Source: JAFDXJ01 sp039811225
GTDB taxonomy: Bacteria; Bacteroidota; Bacteroidia; Chitinophagales; Chitinophagaceae
DNA: 64,000 bases
Direction of reading: 5' to 3'
Assembly: GCA_039811225.1 (NCBI GenBank)
Contig: JBDHYG010000011.1
Location: forward strand, 1 to 64,000
In this document: in pieces, positions 51,603-60,747 of the stretch
How positions within the stretch are numbered: the first letter of the stretch is position 1
Layout of the letters: each line of letters begins with the position of its first letter
Position numbers and translations under genes: made by a program
The notes under the pieces: model-generated
Databases searched by the model: none
Seen by the model: the letters and a program-made list of their open reading frames with translations, nothing else
What the model was told of the DNA's origin: nothing

Positions 51603-51779
51603 CTATGAGAATAGAGGAATCAGTACAAATTTTATCAGCATAAACAATAAAGCCAATAAGAACATAAAAATGGAAATACGATTCATGCCATGCATGTATT
51701 TCATCCATTTAGTAGGCGGGTCATCGGGGTTATGTTTTTTCAAAAACAAATACTCAGCTATCTGGTCCCAGAATTTCAT
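51603..51779 (-). CDS. Small membrane protein (58 aa, DUF6728-like)
   Basis: I start at the internal ATG (51779, MKFWDQIAEYLFLKKHNPDD) instead of the one at 51812. The protein has a charged N-terminal part with KKHNPDDPPTKWMKYMHGMN and one hydrophobic helix at about 38-58 (ISIFMFLLALLFMLIKFVLI). I recall a family of similar short proteins in Bacteroidota, DUF6728, so it may be that; confidence is moderate. It converges with lpxB with a gap of only 2 bases. Confidence 0.6.
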   Translation of the reverse strand: MKFWDQIAEYLFLKKHNPDDPPTKWMKYMHGMNRISIFMFLLALLFMLIKFVLIPLFS

Positions 51780-51947
51780 TTTGTTTTTCTCCAAAGGTAC
51801 AGTACAAAACAACTATCAATTACCTGAAAAGCCTGCTAATTTTTTCAAACTGTCTTAGATGAACAAATTTTAGTATGCCTCATTTTCTGAAAAAGTGCAG
51901 GTATATTTACAATTCATACTTTTATTTAAACCCGCAGAAAAAACGCT

Positions 51948-53339
51948 TTGAATATTTATCAGAAAATATACAATGCCAGCCCGGTGCCGTTTCAGCATGC
52001 TCTTGTTTCGGCCTACGGCTACCGTTGGAAACAACGAAGGATGGGGGGAATTTTTCCGAAGGAATATGAAGCCGCCAGGGCCCGGGAACAATTCAGCCAA
52101 TCACAATGGGAATCATATCAACAAGAGCAATTTCAAAAAATCATACAACATGCCTGGAAGACGGTGCCCTATTATCAAAAAACGTTTCGGGCAGCAGGCA
52201 TTAATGAAAGCAACCTGCGTGCAATGGATATACAACATATCGACCGATTGCCGATATTAACCAAAGAAGAATTACGTAAGTATGGCACCACCGAATTACT
52301 GAGCATCGAAAGAGAAAAAAAGAGCAGCTTTTTTTCAAGCAGTGGCAGTACCGGTACACCTGTCCAAATTCTTTTTTCGCAGGCCATGCACCAGCGTTGG
52401 TATGCACTATTCGAATGCCGTGTCCGCAATTGGGCTGGGGTGAGCAGCAGTCAACCACGCGGCATGATCGGCGGTCGCCGTGTATTGCCGGAGGCAAGCG
52501 GGAAAGCGCCTTTTTACCGTTACAATTTTTTTGAAAAACAAGTTTATTTTTCCGCCTATCATATCAATAAAAAAAATGCATCGGATTATGTCAATGGTAT
52601 GTGGAAGTATAAGATCGATTACATGACCGGCTATGCAATGGCTAATTATATCCTGGCAAGATTTATCCGGGAAAACCAATTAACTGCCCCGGCTTTAAAA
52701 TGCGTAATCACATCCAGTGAAAAATTAACGGCAGAAATGCGGGCGGTCTTTCGTGATGTATATCATTGCGCCAGTTATGATGGCTGGAGTGGTGTGGAAG
52801 CATGTGGCCTCATCAGCGAATGTGCCCATGGCGGGCTGCATATCAGTCCGGATGCAGGTTTGATAGAAGTGCTCGATGAAAATTTACAGCCGGTAAAAGC
52901 CGGGACACCGGGTAATGTGTATTGTACCGGGTTCATTAACAGGGACCAGCCCTTGATCCGGTATGCCATTGGCGACCAGCTCATTCTTTCCACAAAATCC
53001 TGTGCCTGTGGCCGGGAAATGCCCCTGGTCGAAGAGATTTGCGGACGCGAAGAAGATGTGATCATTGGCCGAGATGGCCGGCAGATGGTTCGCTTTCACA
53101 GTATTTTTTATGATTTAACATCTGTATTGCGGGCACAGGTGATTCAACATTCCCTGGATGAAATCATTATTAAAACCGAAACAGCAAATGGCTTGTTGAA
53201 AGAAGATGAAGAAAAAATAAAACAACGGTTACGAACACAATTAGAACAGGTACATATTCGCATCGACGACTGTCGCAAAATTCCCCTGACAAAAAACGGG
53301 AAATTCCAGGCAGTGATTTCTACCATTAAACCGGCATAA
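51948..53339 (+). CDS. PaaK/CapK-like adenylate-forming enzyme
   Basis: A 463-residue phenylacetate-CoA ligase-like protein, with a TTG start. The ATP loop SSFFSSSGSTGTPVQILF is at about 123-140. YDGWSGVEACGLISECAHGG lies near 280-299 and MPLVEEICGREEDVIIGRDG near 349-368, the latter the hinge to the C-terminal domain. CapK-type members occur in capsule and O-antigen loci. Its place at the head of a nucleotide-sugar cluster suggests activation of an acyl or aromatic acid for linkage to a sugar, but the substrate is unknown. The next gene starts 3 bases after the stop. Confidence 0.85.
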   Translation: MNIYQKIYNASPVPFQHALVSAYGYRWKQRRMGGIFPKEYEAARAREQFSQSQWESYQQEQFQKIIQHAWKTVPYYQKTFRAAGINESNLRAMDIQHIDRLPILTKEELRKYGTTELLSIEREKKSSFFSSSGSTGTPVQILFSQAMHQRWYALFECRVRNWAGVSSSQPRGMIGGRRVLPEASGKAPFYRYNFFEKQVYFSAYHINKKNASDYVNGMWKYKIDYMTGYAMANYILARFIRENQLTAPALKCVITSSEKLTAEMRAVFRDVYHCASYDGWSGVEACGLISECAHGGLHISPDAGLIEVLDENLQPVKAGTPGNVYCTGFINRDQPLIRYAIGDQLILSTKSCACGREMPLVEEICGREEDVIIGRDGRQMVRFHSIFYDLTSVLRAQVIQHSLDEIIIKTETANGLLKEDEEKIKQRLRTQLEQVHIRIDDCRKIPLTKNGKFQAVISTIKPA

Positions 53340-53341
53340 GC

Positions 53342-54418
53342 ATGGCGACAAAAATGATTACGGTAGTAGGCGCACGCCCGCAATTTATCAAAGCCGCAGT
53401 GATATCGCGGGCATTGGCTACACAAAACAACATCACGGAAATGCTGGTACATACCGGCCAGCATTATGATGAAAATATGTCGCAAGTTTTTTTTACGGAA
53501 ATGCAAATCCCCTCACCTGCTTATAACCTGCATATACAGGAAACCCTGCATGGGGCTATGACAGGAAAAATGATGGCCGGCCTGGAAGAAATTTTCATAA
53601 AAGAAAAACCTGCGCTGGTACTGATTTACGGGGATACCAATAGTACTCTAGCGGCTGCCCTGGCTGCCGCCAAATTGCATATTCCCGTGGCACACGTGGA
53701 AGCCGGCTTACGCAGTTTCAACCGGGCCATGCCCGAAGAAATTAACCGTATGCTGAGTGACAAACTCAGCCAGTATCTTTTTTGCCCTTCAGATACAGCC
53801 ATGCAGCATTTACAGGCGGAAGGATTTACTTCCGGTTTTTATCATATTGAAAATACGGGCGATGTTATGTTAGATGCTGCCCATTTTTATTATGCCAGAA
53901 CTACTGATGCCATACTGGAAAAATTAAGCCTGGCCGGGAAAAAATTTATACTCACGACCATCCATCGGCCGGAGAATACCCAAACGTATAAAAAAATGGC
54001 CGCCATTATCCACGCCTTGAATCTCCTGCAGGAACAATTTGAAGTGGTCTTACCCCTACATCCCGGTACAAAAAAATTATTGGCACAATATGATTTATCT
54101 ACCCATTTCACCGTCATTGAACCAGTTGGTTATTTGGATATGTTACGCCTGATTGCAGCATCTTCGCTGATCATCACGGATAGTGGCGGTTTACAAAAAG
54201 AAGCCTACTTTTTTAAAAAGTTTTGTATTACGTTACGGGAGCAAACAGAATGGACTGAATTGACAGAGAACGGGTTTAGTGTATTGGCTGGTTCCGATAC
54301 CAAAAAAATTATCTCTGCCGCAGATGTTTTTTTATCAACTGCTTTTCCCTTATCTTCCCTGTTGTATGGCGACGGACAGGCGGGTGAAAAAATTGTCCGG
54401 GCCTTACAGGCAATATAA
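53342..54418 (+). CDS. wecB: UDP-N-acetylhexosamine 2-epimerase (WecB/WbpI type)
   Basis: A 358-residue non-hydrolysing 2-epimerase that interconverts UDP-GlcNAc-type and UDP-ManNAc-type sugars. Motifs: VVGARPQFIKAAVISRAL at 7-24, HTGQHYDENMSQVFF, YGDTNSTLAAALAAAKL, HVEAGLRSFNRAMPEEINRM near 119-138, TIHRPENTQTY, and DSGGLQKEAYFFKK near 280-293. The GARPQFIKAA opening and the neighbouring WbpD/WbpB-like genes favour the WbpI subtype, which acts on UDP-2,3-diacetamido-2,3-dideoxyglucuronate, over plain WecB. I cannot decide between the two from sequence alone. Confidence 0.88.
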   Translation: MATKMITVVGARPQFIKAAVISRALATQNNITEMLVHTGQHYDENMSQVFFTEMQIPSPAYNLHIQETLHGAMTGKMMAGLEEIFIKEKPALVLIYGDTNSTLAAALAAAKLHIPVAHVEAGLRSFNRAMPEEINRMLSDKLSQYLFCPSDTAMQHLQAEGFTSGFYHIENTGDVMLDAAHFYYARTTDAILEKLSLAGKKFILTTIHRPENTQTYKKMAAIIHALNLLQEQFEVVLPLHPGTKKLLAQYDLSTHFTVIEPVGYLDMLRLIAASSLIITDSGGLQKEAYFFKKFCITLREQTEWTELTENGFSVLAGSDTKKIISAADVFLSTAFPLSSLLYGDGQAGEKIVRALQAI

Positions 54419-54424
54419 CCCCAT

Positions 54425-55639
54425 GTGAGAATTTTAATTTTGACGCAATATTATTTGCCCGAAACCGGCGCACCCCAAAACCGCCTTTCGAGCCTGGCTA
54501 TGCATTTGCAGGCATTGGGCGCCGACGTGGAAGTATTGACGGCCTTACCCAATTATCCAAAATTTGAAATTTATCCGGGGTACTCCATAAAAGATTTTCA
54601 ATCGGAAAAAATTCAAGGCATCCCGGTACACCGGTGCAAAATTTATGTAAACAAACAAAAAAGAATTTATTACCGGCTCCGGAATTATTTTTCTTTTTGC
54701 TGGAATGCCTGGCGGCAAGGTAGAAAAAATTTAACCGCTTATGATATCATTCTTTGTGAATCTCCGCCCCTCTTCCTGGGCATTACGGCTATCTTGTTAA
54801 AAAGAAAATGGCATTGCCGGTTTATCTTCAATGTATCAGACCTATGGCCGGAAAGCGCAGAGAAAATGGGCATCATCCGCAATAAATGGCTCATTCGCAT
54901 TTCATATAAACTGGCACATTGGATTTATAAAAATGCTGACCTTATCAGTGGACAGACCAAAGGCATTCTGCAGGAAATTGATACTATTCAACCCGGAAAA
55001 AAATTATACTGGTTTCCGAATGGTGTGGATGAAGCAGATTTTTCTGCAACCGCAACCAGTGAAGCCACGAAGGAAAATAAATTCACTTTATTATATGCTG
55101 GCATACTGGGCCATGCACAAGGGCTGGAAGTAATTTTACATGCTGCTAAAAAGCTGGAAAATTATCCGGCCATTCAGTTTATACTCATTGGCGATGGGCC
55201 GGAGAAAGAAAAATTAAGCGCGTTGCAAACCGTATTAGGTCTTCATAATGTAACATTTTTGCCAAATCAACCACGGGCATCCGTGTTGGAAAAAGTACAG
55301 GCATGTGATGCGTATATAGTACCGTTAAAAAGATTAGACATTTTTAAAGGCGCCATCCCTTCGAAGCTTTTTGAGCCATTGGCTTATGGCAAGCCGATCT
55401 TATTGGGTGTGGATGGAGAAGCCCGCCAGCTCTTTATTGAAGAAGGAAAAGCCGGTATTTATTTTGAACCGGAAAACGCCGATGCACTGGCCGATGCTAT
55501 CCTGCATTTATATGAGCAACCGGCTTTGCGGGAAGCCCTCGGTACAAATGGCAAAACGTACGTGATGAAAAATTTTGACCGGAGAAATATTGCTACCCGT
55601 TTTTATCAACAAATGCAGCAATGGACCGGAGAAAAATAA
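54425..55639 (+). CDS. Glycosyltransferase family 4 (WbuB-like)
   Basis: A 404-residue GT-B glycosyltransferase with a GTG start 6 bases after the wecB stop (MRILILTQYYLPETGAPQNR). The N-terminal half carries SLAMHLQALGADVEVLTALP near 21-40 and LWPESAEKMGIIRNKW. The C-terminal half has the sugar-nucleotide region PNGVDEADF, LLYAGILGHAQGLEVILHAA, FILIGDGPEKEKL, and IPSKLFEPLAYGKPILLGVD near 313-332 (E-x7-E type motif). It resembles WbuB/L-fucosamine transferases of O-antigen loci. The acceptor is unknown; the cluster suggests surface glycan. Confidence 0.87.
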   Translation: MRILILTQYYLPETGAPQNRLSSLAMHLQALGADVEVLTALPNYPKFEIYPGYSIKDFQSEKIQGIPVHRCKIYVNKQKRIYYRLRNYFSFCWNAWRQGRKNLTAYDIILCESPPLFLGITAILLKRKWHCRFIFNVSDLWPESAEKMGIIRNKWLIRISYKLAHWIYKNADLISGQTKGILQEIDTIQPGKKLYWFPNGVDEADFSATATSEATKENKFTLLYAGILGHAQGLEVILHAAKKLENYPAIQFILIGDGPEKEKLSALQTVLGLHNVTFLPNQPRASVLEKVQACDAYIVPLKRLDIFKGAIPSKLFEPLAYGKPILLGVDGEARQLFIEEGKAGIYFEPENADALADAILHLYEQPALREALGTNGKTYVMKNFDRRNIATRFYQQMQQWTGEK

Positions 55640-55681
55640 TTTACAGTTCATTCCATTTAATCAAATTATCTTAGTGGCAGC

Positions 55682-56257
55682 ATGGAGCAACTTTTTTTTT
55701 CACATCCCACAGCCGTCATAGATGAAGGTGCTGTAATCGGGGCTGGAACACATATCTGGCATTTTTCTCATCTTATGCCGGGATGTGTTGTTGGTGAAAA
55801 TTGTACTATTGGCCAGAATGTGGTGATCATGCCGGAAGTAGTGTTGGGCAACCGGGTAAAAGTGCAAAATAATGTATCACTATATACCGGTGTAACCTGC
55901 GAAGATGATGTATTCTTAGGCCCCTCTTGTGTATTTACCAATGTCATTAATCCGCGCAGCGCCATTGTTCGGAAAAGTGAATATCGCAAGACACATGTTG
56001 GCCACGGGGCTACCATTGGAGCAAATGCGACCATCATTTGCGGGCATCAAATCGGGGCCTATGCTTTTATCGGTGCCGGCGCTGTAGTGACCAAAGATGT
56101 ACCTGCTTATGCTTTGGTGGTGGGCAATCCATCGAAGCAAATTGCCTGGATGAGCGCGCATGGCCATCGCTTGCAATTTGATAAAACAGGTCGTGCCACC
56201 TGCCCGGAAAGTGGCGATGTATATGAATTGCAGGATAATACCGTAAAGAAAATATAA
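55682..56257 (+). CDS. Hexapeptide acyltransferase, WbpD/WlbB-like
   Basis: A 191-residue left-handed beta-helix N-acetyltransferase, the same length as Pseudomonas WbpD. The start MEQLFFSHPTAVIDEGAVIG leads into hexapeptide repeats (GTHIWHFSHLMPGCVVGENC, GQNVVIMPEVVLGNRVKV), the family signature FTNVINPRSAIVRKSEYRKT near 82-101, and GATIGANATIICGHQIG near 106-122. WbpD/WlbB acetylate UDP-2-acetamido-3-amino-2,3-dideoxyglucuronate. A one-mismatch -7 box (TTATCTTAG) lies just upstream. The aminotransferase that should provide its substrate is not present here. Confidence 0.88.
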   Translation: MEQLFFSHPTAVIDEGAVIGAGTHIWHFSHLMPGCVVGENCTIGQNVVIMPEVVLGNRVKVQNNVSLYTGVTCEDDVFLGPSCVFTNVINPRSAIVRKSEYRKTHVGHGATIGANATIICGHQIGAYAFIGAGAVVTKDVPAYALVVGNPSKQIAWMSAHGHRLQFDKTGRATCPESGDVYELQDNTVKKI

Positions 56258-56274
56258 CCTCTTATACCAACCTG

Positions 56275-57285
56275 ATGAAGAAAGTGAAATTTGCCATCTT
56301 AGGCTGTGGTCATATCGGGAAGCGCCATGCCGAAATGGTTTCCAGAAATATGCATGCGGAACTGGTGGCATTGATCGACAGCAAAGAAGCCGGTGAATTA
56401 CAAGTAGAAAATTATCCCGTTCCTTTTTTTCAATCTTTACCTGATTTTTTTGCCGCCGGTATTGATACCGATGTAATCACCATTGCCACACCCAATGGCT
56501 TGCATGCCACTCATGCCCTGCAGTGCCTCGATGCAAAAAAACATATCGTCATAGAAAAACCCATTGCACTCACCAAAAAAGATGCGGAACAAATTTTATC
56601 CCGTGCTTTCCAGGTGCATAAGCATGTATTTGCCGTGATGCAAAACAGGTATTCACCACCGGTAACCTGGGCAAAAAAAATTTTAACGGATGGAATCGTA
56701 GGGAAAATTTTTATGGTTCAAATCAATTCTTATTGGAACCGCGATGAACGGTATTATACACCGGGAAACTGGCATGGCACAAAGTCGTTGGATGGAGGTT
56801 CCCTGTTTACCCAATTCTCGCATTTCATTGATATCCTCTACTGGCTATTCGGGGATATCGAAAATATCCGTTCCTCGTTTAAATGTTTTACACACCAGGG
56901 CCTGACGGAATTCGAAGATGCCGGTATCATCCAGTTTGACCTGGTAAACGGGGGCATGGGCTGTATGAATTTCAGTACCTCTGTTTGGGATAAAAATATG
57001 GAAAGCAGTATTACGGTGGTAGGTGAAAATGGCAGTTTTAAAATTGGCGGCCAATACATGGACCATGTAGAATATTGCCATATAAAAAATTATGAGATGC
57101 CGGCATTACCGGCCACTAATCCGGCCAATAACTATGGACCTTATCAAGGCTCTGCCGCTAATCATAGTTATATAATTGAAAATGTAATTGATGTTATTAA
57201 TGAGCGCGCTACCATTACCACCAATGCGCTGGAAGGCCTGAAAGTAGTAGAAATAATTGAGCGGATGTACCAGGCAGGCCACTAA
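56275..57285 (+). CDS. Gfo/Idh/MocA oxidoreductase (WbpB/WlbA-like)
   Basis: A 336-residue NAD-dependent sugar dehydrogenase. Rossmann motif FAILGCGHIGKRHAEMV at 6-22, EKP motif VIEKPIALTKKDAEQI near 92-107, and a C-terminal domain with SYWNRDERYYTPGNWHGTKS near 142-161, DGGSLFTQFSHFIDILYWLF, and NYGPYQGSAANHSYIIENVI. WbpB/WlbA oxidise UDP-GlcNAc-uronate at C3; the WbpD-like gene 17 bases upstream supports that role. It is 3'-overlapped by 4 bases with the convergent paralogue at 57282, with which it shares most of these motifs. Confidence 0.85.
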   Translation: MKKVKFAILGCGHIGKRHAEMVSRNMHAELVALIDSKEAGELQVENYPVPFFQSLPDFFAAGIDTDVITIATPNGLHATHALQCLDAKKHIVIEKPIALTKKDAEQILSRAFQVHKHVFAVMQNRYSPPVTWAKKILTDGIVGKIFMVQINSYWNRDERYYTPGNWHGTKSLDGGSLFTQFSHFIDILYWLFGDIENIRSSFKCFTHQGLTEFEDAGIIQFDLVNGGMGCMNFSTSVWDKNMESSITVVGENGSFKIGGQYMDHVEYCHIKNYEMPALPATNPANNYGPYQGSAANHSYIIENVIDVINERATITTNALEGLKVVEIIERMYQAGH

Positions 57286-58316
57286 CTGCCAGTTGCTTGT
57301 TTTGCGGCAGCATAAATTTTTTCGATCAGTTCCACGGTTTTCATACTATCAAATGCATTGGTTGTAATTTTTTTATCCGACAGTAAGGCAGCACAGACAT
57401 GGGCATAAACTTTATCATGGTTGCTCATGGAACCCGTATAATGGCCATATTCGTTTGGTGGATTCCCCGGGGGCAGATCCGTGATTTTCTCACCGGCTAA
57501 GTGCTGGTATTCCAATTCATTTAAATACTGCCCACCGATTTTGATAGTTCCTTTTTCTCCAAATAAAGTGAGAGAGCCTTCCATATTCTGGTCATAACTA
57601 TTAATCGTGAAATGCATGGTACCCAGTACACCGGAGAGAAAACCTGCTATGACCACACAGGTATCTTCAAAAGCAATTTCATTTTCATGAAGAAAATTTC
57701 CGCTATATGCATGCAGGTTTTTCACATCCCCCAGGAACCAATAAACCAGGTCCATGAAGTGCGAAAACTGGGTAAATAAAATTCCCCCATCCATATCCAA
57801 TGAACCTTTCCAGGTAGCTGGCCGGTAATATGCCGCAGACCGGTTCCAAAAACAATTCAGTTGCATAGAAGAAATTTTTCCCAACGCATTTTTTTCCAGC
57901 AATTGCTTAACGGCTACTACCGGCGGGTTATAGCGGTTTTGTTTTACTACAAAAAGCAGTTTATCATTTTGTTCGGCAGCGGCCATCATCAATCGGCAAT
58001 CGGTAACAGAAAGTGCCATCGGCTTTTCACATAAAACATGAAAGCCTTTTTCCAAACAACTAATTGAATGTTGCGCATGCCATCCATTGGGAGTACAAAT
58101 GGCGACCAGGTCCAGGTCTTTTTCATGTTGCAAAAATGCTTCTATAGTTGCATACGAGTGGGCATTGTATTTATCTGCTAAGGCAGCCGCTTTTTCCGGG
58201 ATGATATCGCATACAGCACGGAGTTGTCCGTATGGTTCCATCATTTTTACATGGCGTTGAGCTATGCGACCGCAACCAATAAGGCCAAAAGATAGTTGTT
58301 TCGTTACTGATGTCAT
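57282..58316 (-). CDS. Gfo/Idh/MocA oxidoreductase, paralogue of the adjacent gene
   Basis: I use the ATG at 58316 (MTSVTKQLSFGLIGCGRIAQ); an alternative ATG at 58349 adds 11 residues. The 344-residue protein has LIGCGRIAQRHVKMM, CEKPMALSVTDCRLMM, and the same C-terminal segments as its neighbour (NCFWNRSAAYYRPATWKGSL, DGGILFTQFSHFMDLVYWFL, MEGSLTLFGEKGTIKIGGQY, EYGHYTGSMSNHDKVYAHVC). The two are thus tail-to-tail paralogues, likely an inverted duplication. Both may act on UDP-amino-uronic sugars; which reaction each catalyses is unknown. Confidence 0.83.
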   Translation of the reverse strand: MTSVTKQLSFGLIGCGRIAQRHVKMMEPYGQLRAVCDIIPEKAAALADKYNAHSYATIEAFLQHEKDLDLVAICTPNGWHAQHSISCLEKGFHVLCEKPMALSVTDCRLMMAAAEQNDKLLFVVKQNRYNPPVVAVKQLLEKNALGKISSMQLNCFWNRSAAYYRPATWKGSLDMDGGILFTQFSHFMDLVYWFLGDVKNLHAYSGNFLHENEIAFEDTCVVIAGFLSGVLGTMHFTINSYDQNMEGSLTLFGEKGTIKIGGQYLNELEYQHLAGEKITDLPPGNPPNEYGHYTGSMSNHDKVYAHVCAALLSDKKITTNAFDSMKTVELIEKIYAAAKQATGS

Positions 58317-58354
58317 GTTACTGCCCGGCAAAGAAACGTATTGTAACATAAAAT

Positions 58355-58388
58355 AAAAAACCGGGTATTGAAAATTTCAATACCCGGT
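58355..58388 (-). terminator. Terminator of fusA
   Basis: A perfect inverted repeat CCGGGTATTGAAA/TTTCAATACCCGG (58361-58388) is followed on the minus strand by a T-run. Confidence 0.9.
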
Positions 58389-58407
58389 TGGATAGAATTA
58401 TACATGA

Positions 58408-60558
58408 TTAGTCTTCTACTTTTACTTTGCCTTTGCTCTTGGCTATTACCTCCTCGGCAATATTTGCCGGGGCCGGTGAATAGTGTGAGAATTCCATGGT
58501 AGAAGTAGCCCGGCCGCTGGTTAGTGAACGTAATTGGGTTACATAACCAAACATTTCGCTCAAGGGAACTTTGGCTTTGATCACCTGGGCATTGCCCCGG
58601 CTATCCATGCCTTCGAGGATACCGCGGCGACGGTTCAGGTCACCGGTAACATCTCCCATATATTGATCGGGTGTAACGACTTCCACTTTCATGATCGGCT
58701 CTAATAAAGTGGGCGATGCTTTTCTACCAGCCTCCCGGAAACCTGCTTTGGCACACAGTTCAAAGCTCATAGAATCGGAGTCCACCTGGTGGAAGCTACC
58801 ATCAAAAATGCGCACTTTCATGGCAGCCATCGGATAGCCAGCCAATACACCGGTAGTCATTGACGTTTCAAAACCTTTTTGAATAGCCGGTACAAATTCT
58901 TTTGGAATAGATCCACCGAATAAATCATTTTTAAACTGGAAATGCTTATCGGTATTTTCTTTCAGCCATTCTTCGTCAGCCGGGCCAATTTCGAATTGGA
59001 TATCAGCGAATTTACCACGGCCACCGGTTTGTTTTTTCAGGATCTCGCGATGTGATATAGTCTTACCAAAGGTTTCTTTATAAGCCACTTGTGGATTGCC
59101 CTGGTTAATTTCCACTTTGAATTCGCGGCGCATCCGGTCCACAATAATTTCAAGGTGCAATTCACCCATTCCGGAAAGAATGGTCTGGCCGGTATCTTCA
59201 TCTGTCTTTACACGCAATGTAGGATCCTCTTCCACGAGTTTGGCGATAGCCATACCCATTTTATCTACATCGGCCTGCGTTTTAGGTTCGATGGCTATAT
59301 TGATTACCGGTTCCGGGATAAACATATTTTCCAGGATGATCGGGTGGTTCTCATCGCAAAGCGTATCACCGGTTTTAATTTCTTTAAAACCAACGGCTGC
59401 TGCAATATCACCGGCTTCAATAAAATTGATTGGGTTTTGTTTATTGGCAAACATTTTCATGATACGGCTGATACGCTCATTTTTTCCACTGCGCATATTC
59501 CGCACATAACTGCCTGCATCGAGGTGACCGGAATAACAACGGAAGAATGCCAGCCTGCCCACAAACGGGTCGGTCATAATTTTAAAAGCCAATGCGGAAA
59601 AAGGTTCTTTCGCATCCGGCTTGCGCTGAATTTCTTCCCCGGTATCCGGGTTGATGCCTGTTACCGCTTCAATATCTTTAGGTGATGGCAGGTAACGGCA
59701 TACTGCATCCAATGCCGTTTGTACCCCTTTATTTTTAAAGGATGAACCACACATCATCGGTACAATACTCATATCAATGGTGGCTTTACGAATAGCCACA
59801 TGTAATTCTTCTTCGGAAATGCTATTGGGGTCATCAAAGAATTTCTCCAATAACTGGTCATCATATTCTGCTACTGCCTCAATCAGGTTTTGACGCCAAT
59901 ATTCCACATCTTCTTTCATATCATCGGGAATTGCTACTTCCTGGTAGGTCATCCCTTCCGTTGCTTCATCCCAAATAATACCTTTCATACTGATCAGGTC
60001 AACCACTCCTTTGAACTGGTCCTCTGCACCGATCGGCAGTTGCAGGGGTACTGCTTTCGCGCCCAGCATTTCTTTAACCTGCTTCACTACATTTAAAAAA
60101 TCGGCACCGGCACGGTCCATTTTATTTACAAAACCGATACGAGGTACATTGTAGCGATTGGCCTGGCGCCATACTGTTTCACTCTGAGGTTCTACACCAT
60201 CTACTGCAGAGAATAAAGCAATCAGGCCATCGAGTACACGCATAGAACGTTCTACTTCCACGGTAAAATCCACGTGGCCGGGGGTATCAATAATATTAAA
60301 ATAATAGCCCTTGGTATTGGCATCGGATTTCCCATTAACAGTTGGGAAATTCCATTGACAACTTACCGCTGCGGAGGTAATGGTAATCCCTCTTTCTTTT
60401 TCCTGGTCCATCCAGTCGGTAGTAGCTGCGCCATCATGCACTTCACCTATCTTATGAATCATTCCTGTATAACGTAATATCCGTTCTGTGGTCGTCGTTT
60501 TTCCAGCATCAATATGAGCTGCAATTCCAAAATTTCTTTGTAACCTGAGATCTGCCAT
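58408..60558 (-). CDS. fusA: Elongation factor G
   Basis: A 716-residue GTPase that drives ribosomal translocation and, with RRF, recycling. The start MADLRLQRNFGIAAHIDAGK holds the P-loop AHIDAGKTTTTERILR; switch II region IDTPGHVDFTVEVERSMRV; NKMDRAG; and the domain IV loop GSFHQVDSDSMSF near 610-622. The length is that of Bacteroidota EF-G1 with a small insertion in the G domain. It has a 5' leader of about 180 bases, unusually long, and is separated from r-protein operons here (the usual order is rpsL-rpsG-fusA). Confidence 0.97.
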   Translation of the reverse strand: MADLRLQRNFGIAAHIDAGKTTTTERILRYTGMIHKIGEVHDGAATTDWMDQEKERGITITSAAVSCQWNFPTVNGKSDANTKGYYFNIIDTPGHVDFTVEVERSMRVLDGLIALFSAVDGVEPQSETVWRQANRYNVPRIGFVNKMDRAGADFLNVVKQVKEMLGAKAVPLQLPIGAEDQFKGVVDLISMKGIIWDEATEGMTYQEVAIPDDMKEDVEYWRQNLIEAVAEYDDQLLEKFFDDPNSISEEELHVAIRKATIDMSIVPMMCGSSFKNKGVQTALDAVCRYLPSPKDIEAVTGINPDTGEEIQRKPDAKEPFSALAFKIMTDPFVGRLAFFRCYSGHLDAGSYVRNMRSGKNERISRIMKMFANKQNPINFIEAGDIAAAVGFKEIKTGDTLCDENHPIILENMFIPEPVINIAIEPKTQADVDKMGMAIAKLVEEDPTLRVKTDEDTGQTILSGMGELHLEIIVDRMRREFKVEINQGNPQVAYKETFGKTISHREILKKQTGGRGKFADIQFEIGPADEEWLKENTDKHFQFKNDLFGGSIPKEFVPAIQKGFETSMTTGVLAGYPMAAMKVRIFDGSFHQVDSDSMSFELCAKAGFREAGRKASPTLLEPIMKVEVVTPDQYMGDVTGDLNRRRGILEGMDSRGNAQVIKAKVPLSEMFGYVTQLRSLTSGRATSTMEFSHYSPAPANIAEEVIAKSKGKVKVED

Positions 60559-60739
60559 TTTTGTTTTGTTTAAAATCTTTTCCCGGCTTTCGGCGGGTTG
60601 TTGTAATAAAAAATAAAGTGTAAAGGAAAAAATCCCGTTTGAATTATGCTAATATGATATATTGGTAACCCGCATATTTGCTAGCTAATACCCGGCGCAA
60701 TCCGGTTTTTATACGCCCTCTTTGTATTTTTTAGCGGCG

Positions 60740-60747
60740 CAAAGGTA
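60740..60747 (-). promoter_or_regulatory. -7 element of fusA
   Basis: TACCTTTG on the minus strand matches TAnnTTTG; the mRNA leader would be about 175 bases, with a GAAA-loop hairpin (CCCG..CGGG) close to the start codon. Confidence 0.5.
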
